From assembly GCA_038230975.1 (NCBI GenBank), contig JBBRMF010000240.1, positions 1 through 8,036 of the forward strand: 8,036 nt of DNA. The letters are read 5' to 3'. Of the stretch, positions 1-5,433 are shown piece after piece; positions within the stretch are counted from its first letter, which is position 1, and the number at the start of each line of letters is the position of its first letter. This DNA is from JANXVV01 sp038230975 (GTDB lineage: Bacteria > Planctomycetota > Phycisphaerae > Tepidisphaerales > Tepidisphaeraceae). The notes below the pieces were generated by a model. That model saw only the letters and a program-made list of their open reading frames with translations. It was not told the origin of the DNA and made no database searches. Position numbers and translations under genes: made by a program.

Positions 1-566
1 GCGACGTAACCCTGGCTCTTGGCGGCGGTGTAAATCTTCTGAGCTTCTTCCCGTTCGCGAATGATGCCGCGAATCCTCCGTTCACCGATGGTCATGATGA
101 ACTCATTGACAGCTGCATTGTGCGGCAATGGAAATACGTAAACCGCTTCGATCTTTTCCGCATACGGATTTTGAAATTGCTGGGTCACGTCGACAGTCGC
201 GATGTACCCCGCTATCTCTGCTTTTACATCGGTGTGTTTTAACGGAACCGGAACCATTTCCGTAGGTTTCGCAGGGAGCTTTGCCATGAGCATACCGCTG
301 CAAGGCTGCTGGTCGTCTTGAGTCGGAGATCGATCGACGGTCGGTTTTTTCTCGATGACCCATAGTTCTTCTTCGCTCGCTGGAATTGAACGCGGTCCGA
401 TCGGGTCCACCGAGATACTGCCATCCGGAGACGCCGGCATCATTCCGCCCAAGCTGCGTGGACTTTTCTCGCTGTACCTAATCGGAGCGGAGCAACCATT
501 CATGGTAATGCACACTCCCCCGATCAGGATTGCAGCGCACGAGATCAAGACGCAGGAAAACTTCAT
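1..566 (-). CDS. VIT-domain (vault/inter-alpha-trypsin type) exported protein, partial 3' end missing
   Basis: This reading frame stays open from an ATG at 566 to the window edge, giving 188 codons with no stop. Residues 1-25 form a hydrophobic signal (MKFSCVLISCAAILIGG) ending in MNGC, so Cys25 could be a weak lipobox cysteine. Residues 26-105 are a Pro/Ser-rich linker. From about residue 108 the sequence matches the VIT domain: VDVTQQFQNPYAEKIEAVY, then VFPLPHNAAVNEFIMTIGER, then an REREEAQKIY segment. VIT proteins usually carry a von Willebrand A domain after the VIT domain, which would lie outside the window. The start fits a GGAG ribosome site about 8 bp upstream. The ATG overlaps the TGA of the preceding cohesin-like gene (ATGA), so the two are probably translationally coupled and it is the last visible gene of the sigma-factor operon. 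Its function is unknown; export to the cell envelope is inferred. Confidence 0.85.
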   Translation of the reverse strand, partial: MKFSCVLISCAAILIGGVCITMNGCSAPIRYSEKSPRSLGGMMPASPDGSISVDPIGPRSIPASEEELWVIEKKPTVDRSPTQDDQQPCSGMLMAKLPAKPTEMVPVPLKHTDVKAEIAGYIATVDVTQQFQNPYAEKIEAVYVFPLPHNAAVNEFIMTIGERRIRGIIREREEAQKIYTAAKSQGYV

Positions 567-1027
567 GGCGTGGCTCCTTCGATGAACGTGATCACTCCGG
601 AAATTTCTTTACCCGCAGCGTTCGCGGCGACATCTAATTTCAACGTGTAATGCGGCGGATCGCCTTCAATCATGAGGTGGATGCGAGCCATGCGGGTTTT
701 CCCGTGCGGCAGATCATTTGCAGTGCTAAATGCGGCAAGAATGACGCGGTTCTGTCCAATGGCGTGCAGGTCGTAGTAGGGAGGATTTTTAGAAAAGGCG
801 GCATGTTCACCGCCTTCAATACCCACGACCGTCATGTGTCCTTGGTCTGCGGAAAAGTTGAACTGGTACGCCGCGAGGGATTCCGACTTCGTGTCCACAT
901 AAATATCGACGTACGCAAACCGCGATGACGATGCCTGGGCGACAGGTTTTGCTTCCGTCGCGCCGGTGTTTTCACCTTCGATAAATATCGAACAGGCGAG
1001 AAGCAGTATGGCAATCCAGCGATTCAT
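563..1027 (-). CDS. Small exported cohesin-like protein
   Basis: The product has 154 residues. Residues 1-18 are a basic start plus hydrophobic stretch (MNRWIAILLLACSIFIEG), a likely Sec signal; LLAC could serve as a lipobox but the h-region is short. Residues about 36-148 look like one beta-sandwich module of the cohesin/carbohydrate-binding fold: FAYVDIYVDTKSESLAAYQF opens it, with VVGIEGGEHAAF, then NRVILAAFSTANDLPHGKTR, then TLKLDVAANAAGKEI. The LAAYQ, VILAAFST and LP-GKTR-A blocks are the kind seen in cohesin domains. The start at 1027 overlaps the stop of the upstream dockerin-like gene as ATGA, and its own TGA overlaps the next start in the same way. A longer in-frame ORF reaching to 1321 only adds antisense-frame sequence of the upstream gene and was not used. 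The module may bind the dockerin of its neighbour; this is inferred from adjacency. Confidence 0.8.
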   Translation of the reverse strand: MNRWIAILLLACSIFIEGENTGATEAKPVAQASSSRFAYVDIYVDTKSESLAAYQFNFSADQGHMTVVGIEGGEHAAFSKNPPYYDLHAIGQNRVILAAFSTANDLPHGKTRMARIHLMIEGDPPHYTLKLDVAANAAGKEISGVITFIEGATP

Positions 1028-1455
1028 TGGACGCCTCCCTTTGGCAATTGAACGGCCCGAGCGGCGATGGCGTCCACATCCTTCTGATCGATCACGCCAT
1101 CCCTGTTCACATCCCAGCTTTTGTCGGGTTTGGAACCGTTCTTGAGCTGCCGCGCCAATGAAAAAGCATCGAGAATGGTTACGTGATTTCCAGGATTGTA
1201 CACCGGTGCGCTTGGGACCAGCCGAATCGCCACAAGCAGAACCGCAGCGACGGCGGCCACTCCGCCCCCCCACCGGAGCAGCACTTTCAGGCGATGGATT
1301 CTCGCGCCATGGCGGCGACATTGTTCGAACATCTCTTCATCAACCGCCTTCGGAACTTCAACCGAACGACCATAGAGAATCGAGAGATCCGAAATCAAAT
1401 TCCGGGGGAAAGATGGATCATCTTCTGGAGGTTGGCGATTGGGTCCGGTCATCAT
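1024..1455 (-). CDS. Membrane-anchored anti-sigma-like protein with C-terminal dockerin/EF-hand module
   Basis: The product has 143 residues from the ATG at 1455. Residues 1-60 are a charged cytoplasmic-type segment with an ISDLSILYGRSVEVPKAVDE block. Residues about 63-81 (GGGVAAVAAVLLVAIRLV) form a single membrane helix. Residues 85-138 form a dockerin-like pair of calcium-loop helices: the first loop reads VYNPGNHVTILDAFSLARQL and has lost most acidic ligands, while the second reads DVNRDGVIDQKD (D115, N117, D119, D123, D126) and is canonical. The gene lies directly downstream of an ECF sigma factor, where an anti-sigma factor normally sits, and overlaps the next gene by ATGA. No ZAS or RskA signature is visible, so the anti-sigma role is inferred from position and topology. 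The frame is open further to a TTG at 1515, overlapping the sigma gene. The ATG pair at 1455/1452 is preferred because AGGA precedes it and the TTG lacks a ribosome site. Confidence 0.78.
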   Translation of the reverse strand: MMTGPNRQPPEDDPSFPRNLISDLSILYGRSVEVPKAVDEEMFEQCRRHGARIHRLKVLLRWGGGVAAVAAVLLVAIRLVPSAPVYNPGNHVTILDAFSLARQLKNGSKPDKSWDVNRDGVIDQKDVDAIAARAVQLPKGGVQ

Positions 1456-1501
1456 GTTCCTGATGGTGAAGTGCGCAAGGGATACAAAAGGTTCAATGAA
1501 A

Positions 1502-2176
1502 TTAGTTGGGATCAAAGTAGCGACGTGCTTTGGGATCGGCTCGTAAAGTTGCCAGCGCGTGATGGAGTCTTGATTTGACGGTTCCCACGGGTATGGCGAG
1601 GGCGACGGCGATTTCGTCGAGGCTCATTTCGTCCACGAATCGCATCAGCACCACTTCTCGATGTGTCTCGGCAAGATTCGCCATCGCGGCTGCGAGTTCT
1701 GATCGCGAATTATCGGGATCAATGATCGGCGCGGGAAGTTCAGCCAGTGCATCGCTGTTTCCTTCAAATTTGTCGCGCTTTCGGCATGCGACAAGTGATA
1801 GATTTTTGACGACTGGATATAAAAATGTCGTCATGCTGGCGGTGAGATGAAAGCCCGGGAATTTGCGGAAAACGTAAGTGAAAGTTTCCTGCAGCACATC
1901 CAACGCATCTTCGTCGTTGCCCGCAAACCGACGGCCAAGCCGAACGACCCAGTCGCGATAACGCAGGTAAAGTGCGGAGAATGCCGATGCATCACCACCA
2001 TTGGCGGCAGCAATGAGCAGTTCGTCGGATAAGGAATCTGGGTGATCCAATCGCTGCCCTTCTGTTGCAGGAAAGCGATACGATACGGACGGCTGCGCGA
2101 AAGGGGAATGGGCATGACACAACATAGAATGAAGCAACCTTTTAGAAGGCCGTGAATATGCTGAATGCCGCAGCAT
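1502..2176 (-). CDS. ECF-type RNA polymerase sigma factor (sigma-70 family)
   Basis: The product is 224 residues from the ATG at 2176, or 207 from the ATG at 2125. Region sigma2 spans about residues 52-135: DELLIAAANGGDASAFSALY, then YRDWVVRLGRRF, then DALDVLQETFTYVFRKFPGF and the TTFLYPVVKNL segment. Region sigma4 spans about 160-212, with LAETHREVVLMRFVDEMS followed by the helix-turn-helix LDEIAVALAIPVGTVKSRLHHAL. There is no sigma3 domain, and the short linker is typical of ECF factors. It would direct RNA polymerase to a specific regulon, possibly including its own operon. The N-terminal 48 residues are not conserved-looking, so the start is uncertain. The 2125 ATG has an AAAGG tract about 12 bp upstream; the 2176 ATG sits inside an inverted repeat. 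Its stop lies 46 bp before the preferred start of the dockerin-like gene, so they are probably co-transcribed. Confidence 0.9.
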   Translation of the reverse strand: MLRHSAYSRPSKRLLHSMLCHAHSPFAQPSVSYRFPATEGQRLDHPDSLSDELLIAAANGGDASAFSALYLRYRDWVVRLGRRFAGNDEDALDVLQETFTYVFRKFPGFHLTASMTTFLYPVVKNLSLVACRKRDKFEGNSDALAELPAPIIDPDNSRSELAAAMANLAETHREVVLMRFVDEMSLDEIAVALAIPVGTVKSRLHHALATLRADPKARRYFDPN

Positions 2177-2179
2177 TCA
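2162..2179. repeat. Short inverted repeat over the upstream sigma-factor start codon
   Basis: TGAATGC and GCATTCA form a perfect 7-bp inverted repeat around a CGCA loop. It covers the first candidate ATG (2176-2174) of the sigma factor. A weak minus-strand promoter may flank it (TTGAAT at 2180-2175, TATTCA about 16 bp further on) if the true start is 2125. It could be an operator, or a hairpin that hides the start. Both readings are inference. Confidence 0.35.
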
Positions 2180-2180
2180 A

Positions 2181-2208
2181 TTGACGTTGGCGTTGCGACC
2201 GCTAATCT
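2181..2208 (+). promoter_or_regulatory. Candidate sigma70-type promoter for proS
   Basis: TTGACG (2181-2186) and TAATCT (2203-2208) are separated by 16 bp, close to the housekeeping -35/-10 pattern. The pair lies about 50 bp upstream of the proS start, in the 82-bp divergent region between the sigma-factor operon and proS. There is no experimental support. Confidence 0.45.
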
Positions 2209-2216
2209 ACGCGGCT

Positions 2217-2231
2217 CGGTGAAAGTCACCG
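2217..2231 (+). other. Small hairpin in the proS leader
   Basis: CGGTGA (2217-2222) and TCACCG (2226-2231) pair perfectly around a 3-nt loop, between the candidate promoter and the proS ribosome site. The leader is far too short for a T-box. The hairpin may only affect mRNA stability, or may be chance. Confidence 0.25.
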
Positions 2232-2247
2232 GTTGACCCTGTAAATC

Positions 2248-2254
2248 AAGAGGT
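2248..2254 (+). promoter_or_regulatory. proS ribosome binding site
   Basis: AAGAGGT lies 4 bp before the ATG at 2259, with its GAGG core about 5 bp away. It supports this start, which also fits the family N-terminus (RWTQTLIPTQKETP). Confidence 0.6.
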
Positions 2255-2258
2255 ATTC

Positions 2259-4010
2259 ATGCGCTGGACGCAGACACTCATTCCGACCCAAAAAGAAACG
2301 CCTTCCGATGCACAAATCATCAGTCATCAACTGATGGTTAAAGCCGGATTTATTCGGCAACTGACGGCTGGTGCCTATGACTTTCTGCCGCTGGGTTTTC
2401 GCAGTTTGCGGAAGGCCGCGCAGATCGTTCGCGAGGAAATGGACGCTATCGGTTGCGCTGAAGTCCTGCTCCCGGCGTTGCAGCCTTATGAGCTATGGCA
2501 AAAAACCGGGCGGGATGTGACCTACGGCGACAACCTGATGAAGTTCAAGGATCGCCACGGCCGCGTGAATGTGCTTGGGCCAACCCACGAGGAAGTCGTC
2601 ACGGAAATGGTGATGGCTTATGTCAGTTCCTATAAGCAACTGCCGCTTAGCATTTACCAGATCCAGACGAAATTTCGCGATGAATATCGGCCGCGATTTG
2701 GGCTGCTGCGCGTGCGGGAATTCACGATGAAAGATGCGTATAGCTTTCACGCAAACCTCGATAGTCTGAACGAGGTGTACGACAAGTTCTATGCCGCTTA
2801 CCAGAAGATTTTCACGCGCTGCGGGATTCCATTCGTCGTGGTGGAAGCGGAAGCCGGCCCGATCGGTGGGAACGCATCACACGAATTTATGGCAGCGTGC
2901 GCGGCGGGTGAAGACACGATTGTCACGAGCGACAAAAATAATTACGCCGCGAATGTGGAAAAAGCGGAGATCGGTGAACGGCCATTTACGTTTGACGCCG
3001 CAGCTACCGGTGATCTTGAGAAAGTGCATACCCCCGGACTTCCGGGCATTGAAGATGTCGGCAAGTTCATGAAGGTAAAGCCCAAGAACATGCTGAAGAC
3101 CCTTGTCTTCCAGGCCAGGGGCGGCAAGATCGAATGGATCGTTGCAGTGGTTCGGGGTGACCATGATGTCAATGAATCCAAGCTGAAAAAAGCAGCGACG
3201 GATCGGTTTGGTGTCGCCTCGATTGAACTGATTGATAGTGAGGCAGTTCGCAAGCAATGGGCCATCGGATTTGTTTCACCGACCGCGGCTTTAAAGGCTG
3301 AAAACGCCGCGCTATTGATTGATCCGGATGCCGCGCAGGGTGGTTTCTGGGCCAGCGGCGCAAACGAAGTGGATTACCACGTCAAGCACTTCAACTGGCG
3401 GCGTGAGTGCGGCGCAAGTTTGGATGATCCGACCAAAGCCGCCGTCGCCGATATCCGAAATGCCGCCGCCGGTGATCCGTCGCCGAAGAATGACGGCGGT
3501 AAATTGGTCGCCTCCAAAGGCATCGAAATCGGTCACGTTTTCAAGCTGGGAACGAAATATTCTGATGCTCTGGATGCGAAGTTCCTGGATGAAAAAGGGG
3601 AAAAGCACCCCATGATCATGGGCTGTTATGGCATCGGCGTAGGTCGGATTCTCATTGCGGCCGTTGAATCATTGCACGATGACAAAGGGATTGTCTGGCC
3701 AACGGCTATTGCCCCGTACAGCGTGATTATCACACCGATCAAATACGATGGTGAAGTGAAGGTGGCGGCGGACAAGTTATACGAGCAGCTTAACGCAGCC
3801 GGGATCGATACGTTGCTGGATGATCGCGATCAGCGGCCTGGTGTGAAATTTAATGACGCGGATTTGATCGGTATCCCCGTACGAATCAATATCGGAGATC
3901 GAGGGTTGAAAGAGGGTAAGTTTGAGATAAAGCGGCGAAAGGTCGCTGAGGCGGAGATGGTCTCGGCGGATGAACTGCTCGAACGAATTCGCGCGGCACT
4001 GGCTGAATGA
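2259..4010 (+). CDS. proS: Prolyl-tRNA synthetase, bacterial type with INS editing domain
   Basis: This cytoplasmic class II aminoacyl-tRNA synthetase charges tRNA-Pro with proline using ATP. Its 583 residues match the usual length of the bacterial form. The catalytic core begins RWTQTLIPTQKETPSDAQ and includes LGPTHEEVVTE (106-116), motif 2 TKFRDEYRPRFGLLRVREF (137-155) and MKDAYSF. The proofreading INS (YbaK-like) insertion spans about 225-400; Lys280 in KNMLKTLVF matches the lysine needed to hydrolyse Ala-tRNA-Pro, and VVRGDHDVNESKLK follows. The core resumes with GIEIGHVFKLGTKYS and motif 3 GCYGIGVGRIL (455-465). The C-terminal anticodon-binding domain covers about 485-583 (DDRDQRPGVKFNDADLIGIP). 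The segment AAGDPSPKNDGGKL lacks the CPxC pair that many homologues have there. The gene stands alone on its strand, divergent from the ECF operon and followed by inverted-repeat elements. Confidence 0.98.
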   Translation: MRWTQTLIPTQKETPSDAQIISHQLMVKAGFIRQLTAGAYDFLPLGFRSLRKAAQIVREEMDAIGCAEVLLPALQPYELWQKTGRDVTYGDNLMKFKDRHGRVNVLGPTHEEVVTEMVMAYVSSYKQLPLSIYQIQTKFRDEYRPRFGLLRVREFTMKDAYSFHANLDSLNEVYDKFYAAYQKIFTRCGIPFVVVEAEAGPIGGNASHEFMAACAAGEDTIVTSDKNNYAANVEKAEIGERPFTFDAAATGDLEKVHTPGLPGIEDVGKFMKVKPKNMLKTLVFQARGGKIEWIVAVVRGDHDVNESKLKKAATDRFGVASIELIDSEAVRKQWAIGFVSPTAALKAENAALLIDPDAAQGGFWASGANEVDYHVKHFNWRRECGASLDDPTKAAVADIRNAAAGDPSPKNDGGKLVASKGIEIGHVFKLGTKYSDALDAKFLDEKGEKHPMIMGCYGIGVGRILIAAVESLHDDKGIVWPTAIAPYSVIITPIKYDGEVKVAADKLYEQLNAAGIDTLLDDRDQRPGVKFNDADLIGIPVRINIGDRGLKEGKFEIKRRKVAEAEMVSADELLERIRAALAE

Positions 4011-4016
4011 ATGAGT

Positions 4017-4174
4017 TGTAGGGTGGGTGTACTGTCATCTTTACCCACATCTTCTTCGAGTCGCGTTTTCAGTGCTGGCAAGGCGGTCGACTTGAAACCG
4101 TCACCCGCATTTTCTCTACTGTAACGGCGGGTCAAACGAGACGTGGGGAAAGATGAGAGTACGCCCACCCTACA
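4017..4174. repeat. REP/MITE-like element with 32-bp imperfect inverted arms
   Basis: The left arm (4017-4048, beginning TGTAGGGTGGGTGTAC) and right arm (4143-4174, ending GTACGCCCACCCTACA) are reverse complements at 29 of 32 positions. The 94-bp interior carries a smaller inverted repeat, ACCCGC (4103-4108) with GCGGGT (4127-4132). Both ends expose GTAG when read inward, like REP sequences mobilised by RAYT (TnpA_REP) transposases. It starts 6 bp after the proS stop, so its RNA may also act as a 3' hairpin, but it lacks a U-tract. No transposase is encoded. Frames through it are not gene-like. Confidence 0.7.
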
Positions 4175-4180
4175 CATGTC

Positions 4181-4270
4181 GAATTATTTAGCCGGTTCGC
4201 TTGCGAACCATGTCTGGCGGCCCTCCGAAGCCCTCGGATATGGGCCGCAAGCGGCCCGGCTAAATAATTC
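4181..4270. repeat. Second inverted-repeat element with perfect 15-bp arms and cloverleaf-like core
   Basis: GAATTATTTAGCCGG (4181-4195) is the exact reverse complement of CCGGCTAAATAATTC (4256-4270). Inside are hairpin A, GGTTCGC/GCGAACC (4194-4200 and 4203-4209), and hairpin B, GCGGCCC/GGGCCGC (4217-4223 and 4242-4248) stacked on TCCGA/TCGGA (4224-4228 and 4234-4238). An alternative pairing GGGCCGC/GCGGCCC (4242-4248 and 4251-4257) competes with hairpin B. The multi-branched single-strand fold suggests a small non-autonomous mobile element or REP-type repeat. It lies only 6 bp from the first element. Confidence 0.7.
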
Positions 4271-4368
4271 CGCTACCTTTTCTCCGGGTCAGGGGATCTG
4301 ACAATCACATGCGTCGATCTCAAGTCCCCCACTCTCCCTGCCGAAGTCATTTGCAGCAAGGCGACTTC
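4271..4368 (+). other. Leader region before the PP2C phosphatase gene
   Basis: These 98 bp between the second repeat element and the preferred phosphatase start show no convincing -35/-10 pair, RNA gene or terminator. The phosphatase frame is open here back to an ATG at 4309, but that ATG has no clear ribosome site. Together with the two elements this accounts for the whole gap after proS. Confidence 0.4.
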
Positions 4369-5424
4369 ATGGAATCAGGAACGGCTTCACCGACGCGTAC
4401 TCGAATCGAGGCGCGCACACGTCCCGAAAGCCCTCTCGACATCGTCACAGCTTGTCAGTCTCTTCCGGATACTCAGCGAACCATGGCATTGCACCAGGGC
4501 CCTTCCCCCCGACCGCGCTATGCCCCATTTTCACCGCAGATCGAATCGGATGCCTTTCATCTGGGCACCGATGACTATGCCGTCACGCACTTGCACCTGG
4601 ATGCGGTGCAGGATGAATTGGACTCGCTCAAAGCGGAAATCAATCTGCTTCGCCGTCGCGATGAGACGTTGAAATTTTACATGATGCGGCTAGATGAGGA
4701 GCTTCGACTTGCAGCGCGGCTCCAGCAGGATTTCCTGCCCAAACAATTGCCGCAGGTAGGACCCGTCCATTTCCACGTACTATTTCGCCCGGCGGGGTAT
4801 GTCAGTGGCGATCTGTATGACATGCTGCGGCTGGATGAAACACATGTCGCGTTTTTCCTGGTGGATGCAGTCGGTCACGGAATGCCGGCCGCGTTGCTCA
4901 CGATGTTCATCAAGCGGGCCCTGGTCTGCAAGGAAATCGGCCCGGCGGGTTATCGACTCCTTCCGCCGGCGGAAACATTGCAGCGCGTGAATGATGCGTT
5001 GATCGAGCAGCAACTGTCGGCCGCCACTTTCGCCACTGCCGTCTACGGTGTGCTGAATACCGAAACGCTCCTGCTGACGCTCGCCACGGCCGGTCATCCG
5101 GCCCCGCTTCTTTTGCGGGGTGAATCGATGACGGAAGTGGTCGTGGAAGGCCCGCTGCTCGGAATCTTCGAGCACGAAATCTACACGCAATCCACCGTTC
5201 AACTCCAGCAGGGAGATCGCCTGCTGGTCTACAGCGACGGGGTGGAAGTCGCCTTCAGCGAAGACGTGGCCAATCAAAAAGGTCAATGGCGGGAAGAACT
5301 CTATCGCCGTCGCGACCTGCCGGCCGAGGGACTGGTCATCGATTTTTCCGATCATCTTGACCGCGAAGCCGGCAGCCTTCAACCGAAGGATGATCTGACG
5401 TTGATGGTCGTCGAAATCAAGTAG
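4369..5424 (+). CDS. SpoIIE/RsbU-type PP2C serine phosphatase
   Basis: The product is 351 residues from the ATG at 4369, which has AAGG 7 bp upstream. An in-frame ATG at 4309 would add 20 residues but lacks a ribosome site. Residues 1-70 are Pro/Arg-rich with no known sensor fold. Residues about 74-125 (LDAVQDELDSLKAEINLLRR onward) are a coiled coil leading into AARLQQDFLPKQLP, the usual entry to the phosphatase domain. The PP2C_SIG domain keeps its metal-binding acids: SGDLYD (146-151), VDAVGHGMPAAL (165-176), YSDGVEVA (288-295) and KDDLTLMVVE (340-349). Such enzymes dephosphorylate anti-sigma-factor antagonists in partner-switching pathways, but no STAS or HATPase partner is in the window. 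The absence of PAS, GAF, HAMP or receiver domains implies regulation through the N-terminus or another protein. The murD gene follows after 9 bp, suggesting one transcript. Confidence 0.9.
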   Translation: MESGTASPTRTRIEARTRPESPLDIVTACQSLPDTQRTMALHQGPSPRPRYAPFSPQIESDAFHLGTDDYAVTHLHLDAVQDELDSLKAEINLLRRRDETLKFYMMRLDEELRLAARLQQDFLPKQLPQVGPVHFHVLFRPAGYVSGDLYDMLRLDETHVAFFLVDAVGHGMPAALLTMFIKRALVCKEIGPAGYRLLPPAETLQRVNDALIEQQLSAATFATAVYGVLNTETLLLTLATAGHPAPLLLRGESMTEVVVEGPLLGIFEHEIYTQSTVQLQQGDRLLVYSDGVEVAFSEDVANQKGQWREELYRRRDLPAEGLVIDFSDHLDREAGSLQPKDDLTLMVVEIK

Positions 5425-5433
5425 AATGCCAGG

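Noticed and set aside
563..1321. A 252-codon minus-strand frame ending with the cohesin-like protein
   Set aside because: Its first 98 codons overlap the dockerin-like gene in another frame and are Arg/Gly/Ser-rich shadow sequence. The signal peptide at MNRWIAILLL and the ATGA overlap fix the start at 1027.
2209..2258. T-box or other riboswitch in the proS leader
   Set aside because: The leader is only about 50 nt with one 6-bp hairpin, much too short for a T-box and lacking its conserved sequence.
3830..4177. 115-codon minus-strand frame across the proS end and the first repeat element
   Set aside because: It is antisense to proS and starts within the inverted repeat; the composition is not protein-like.
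4011..4308. CRISPR array or tRNA cluster after proS
   Set aside because: The repeats are inverted arms rather than regularly spaced direct repeats, and the cloverleaf-like fold lacks tRNA landmarks such as the TTCRA loop and correct arm sizes.
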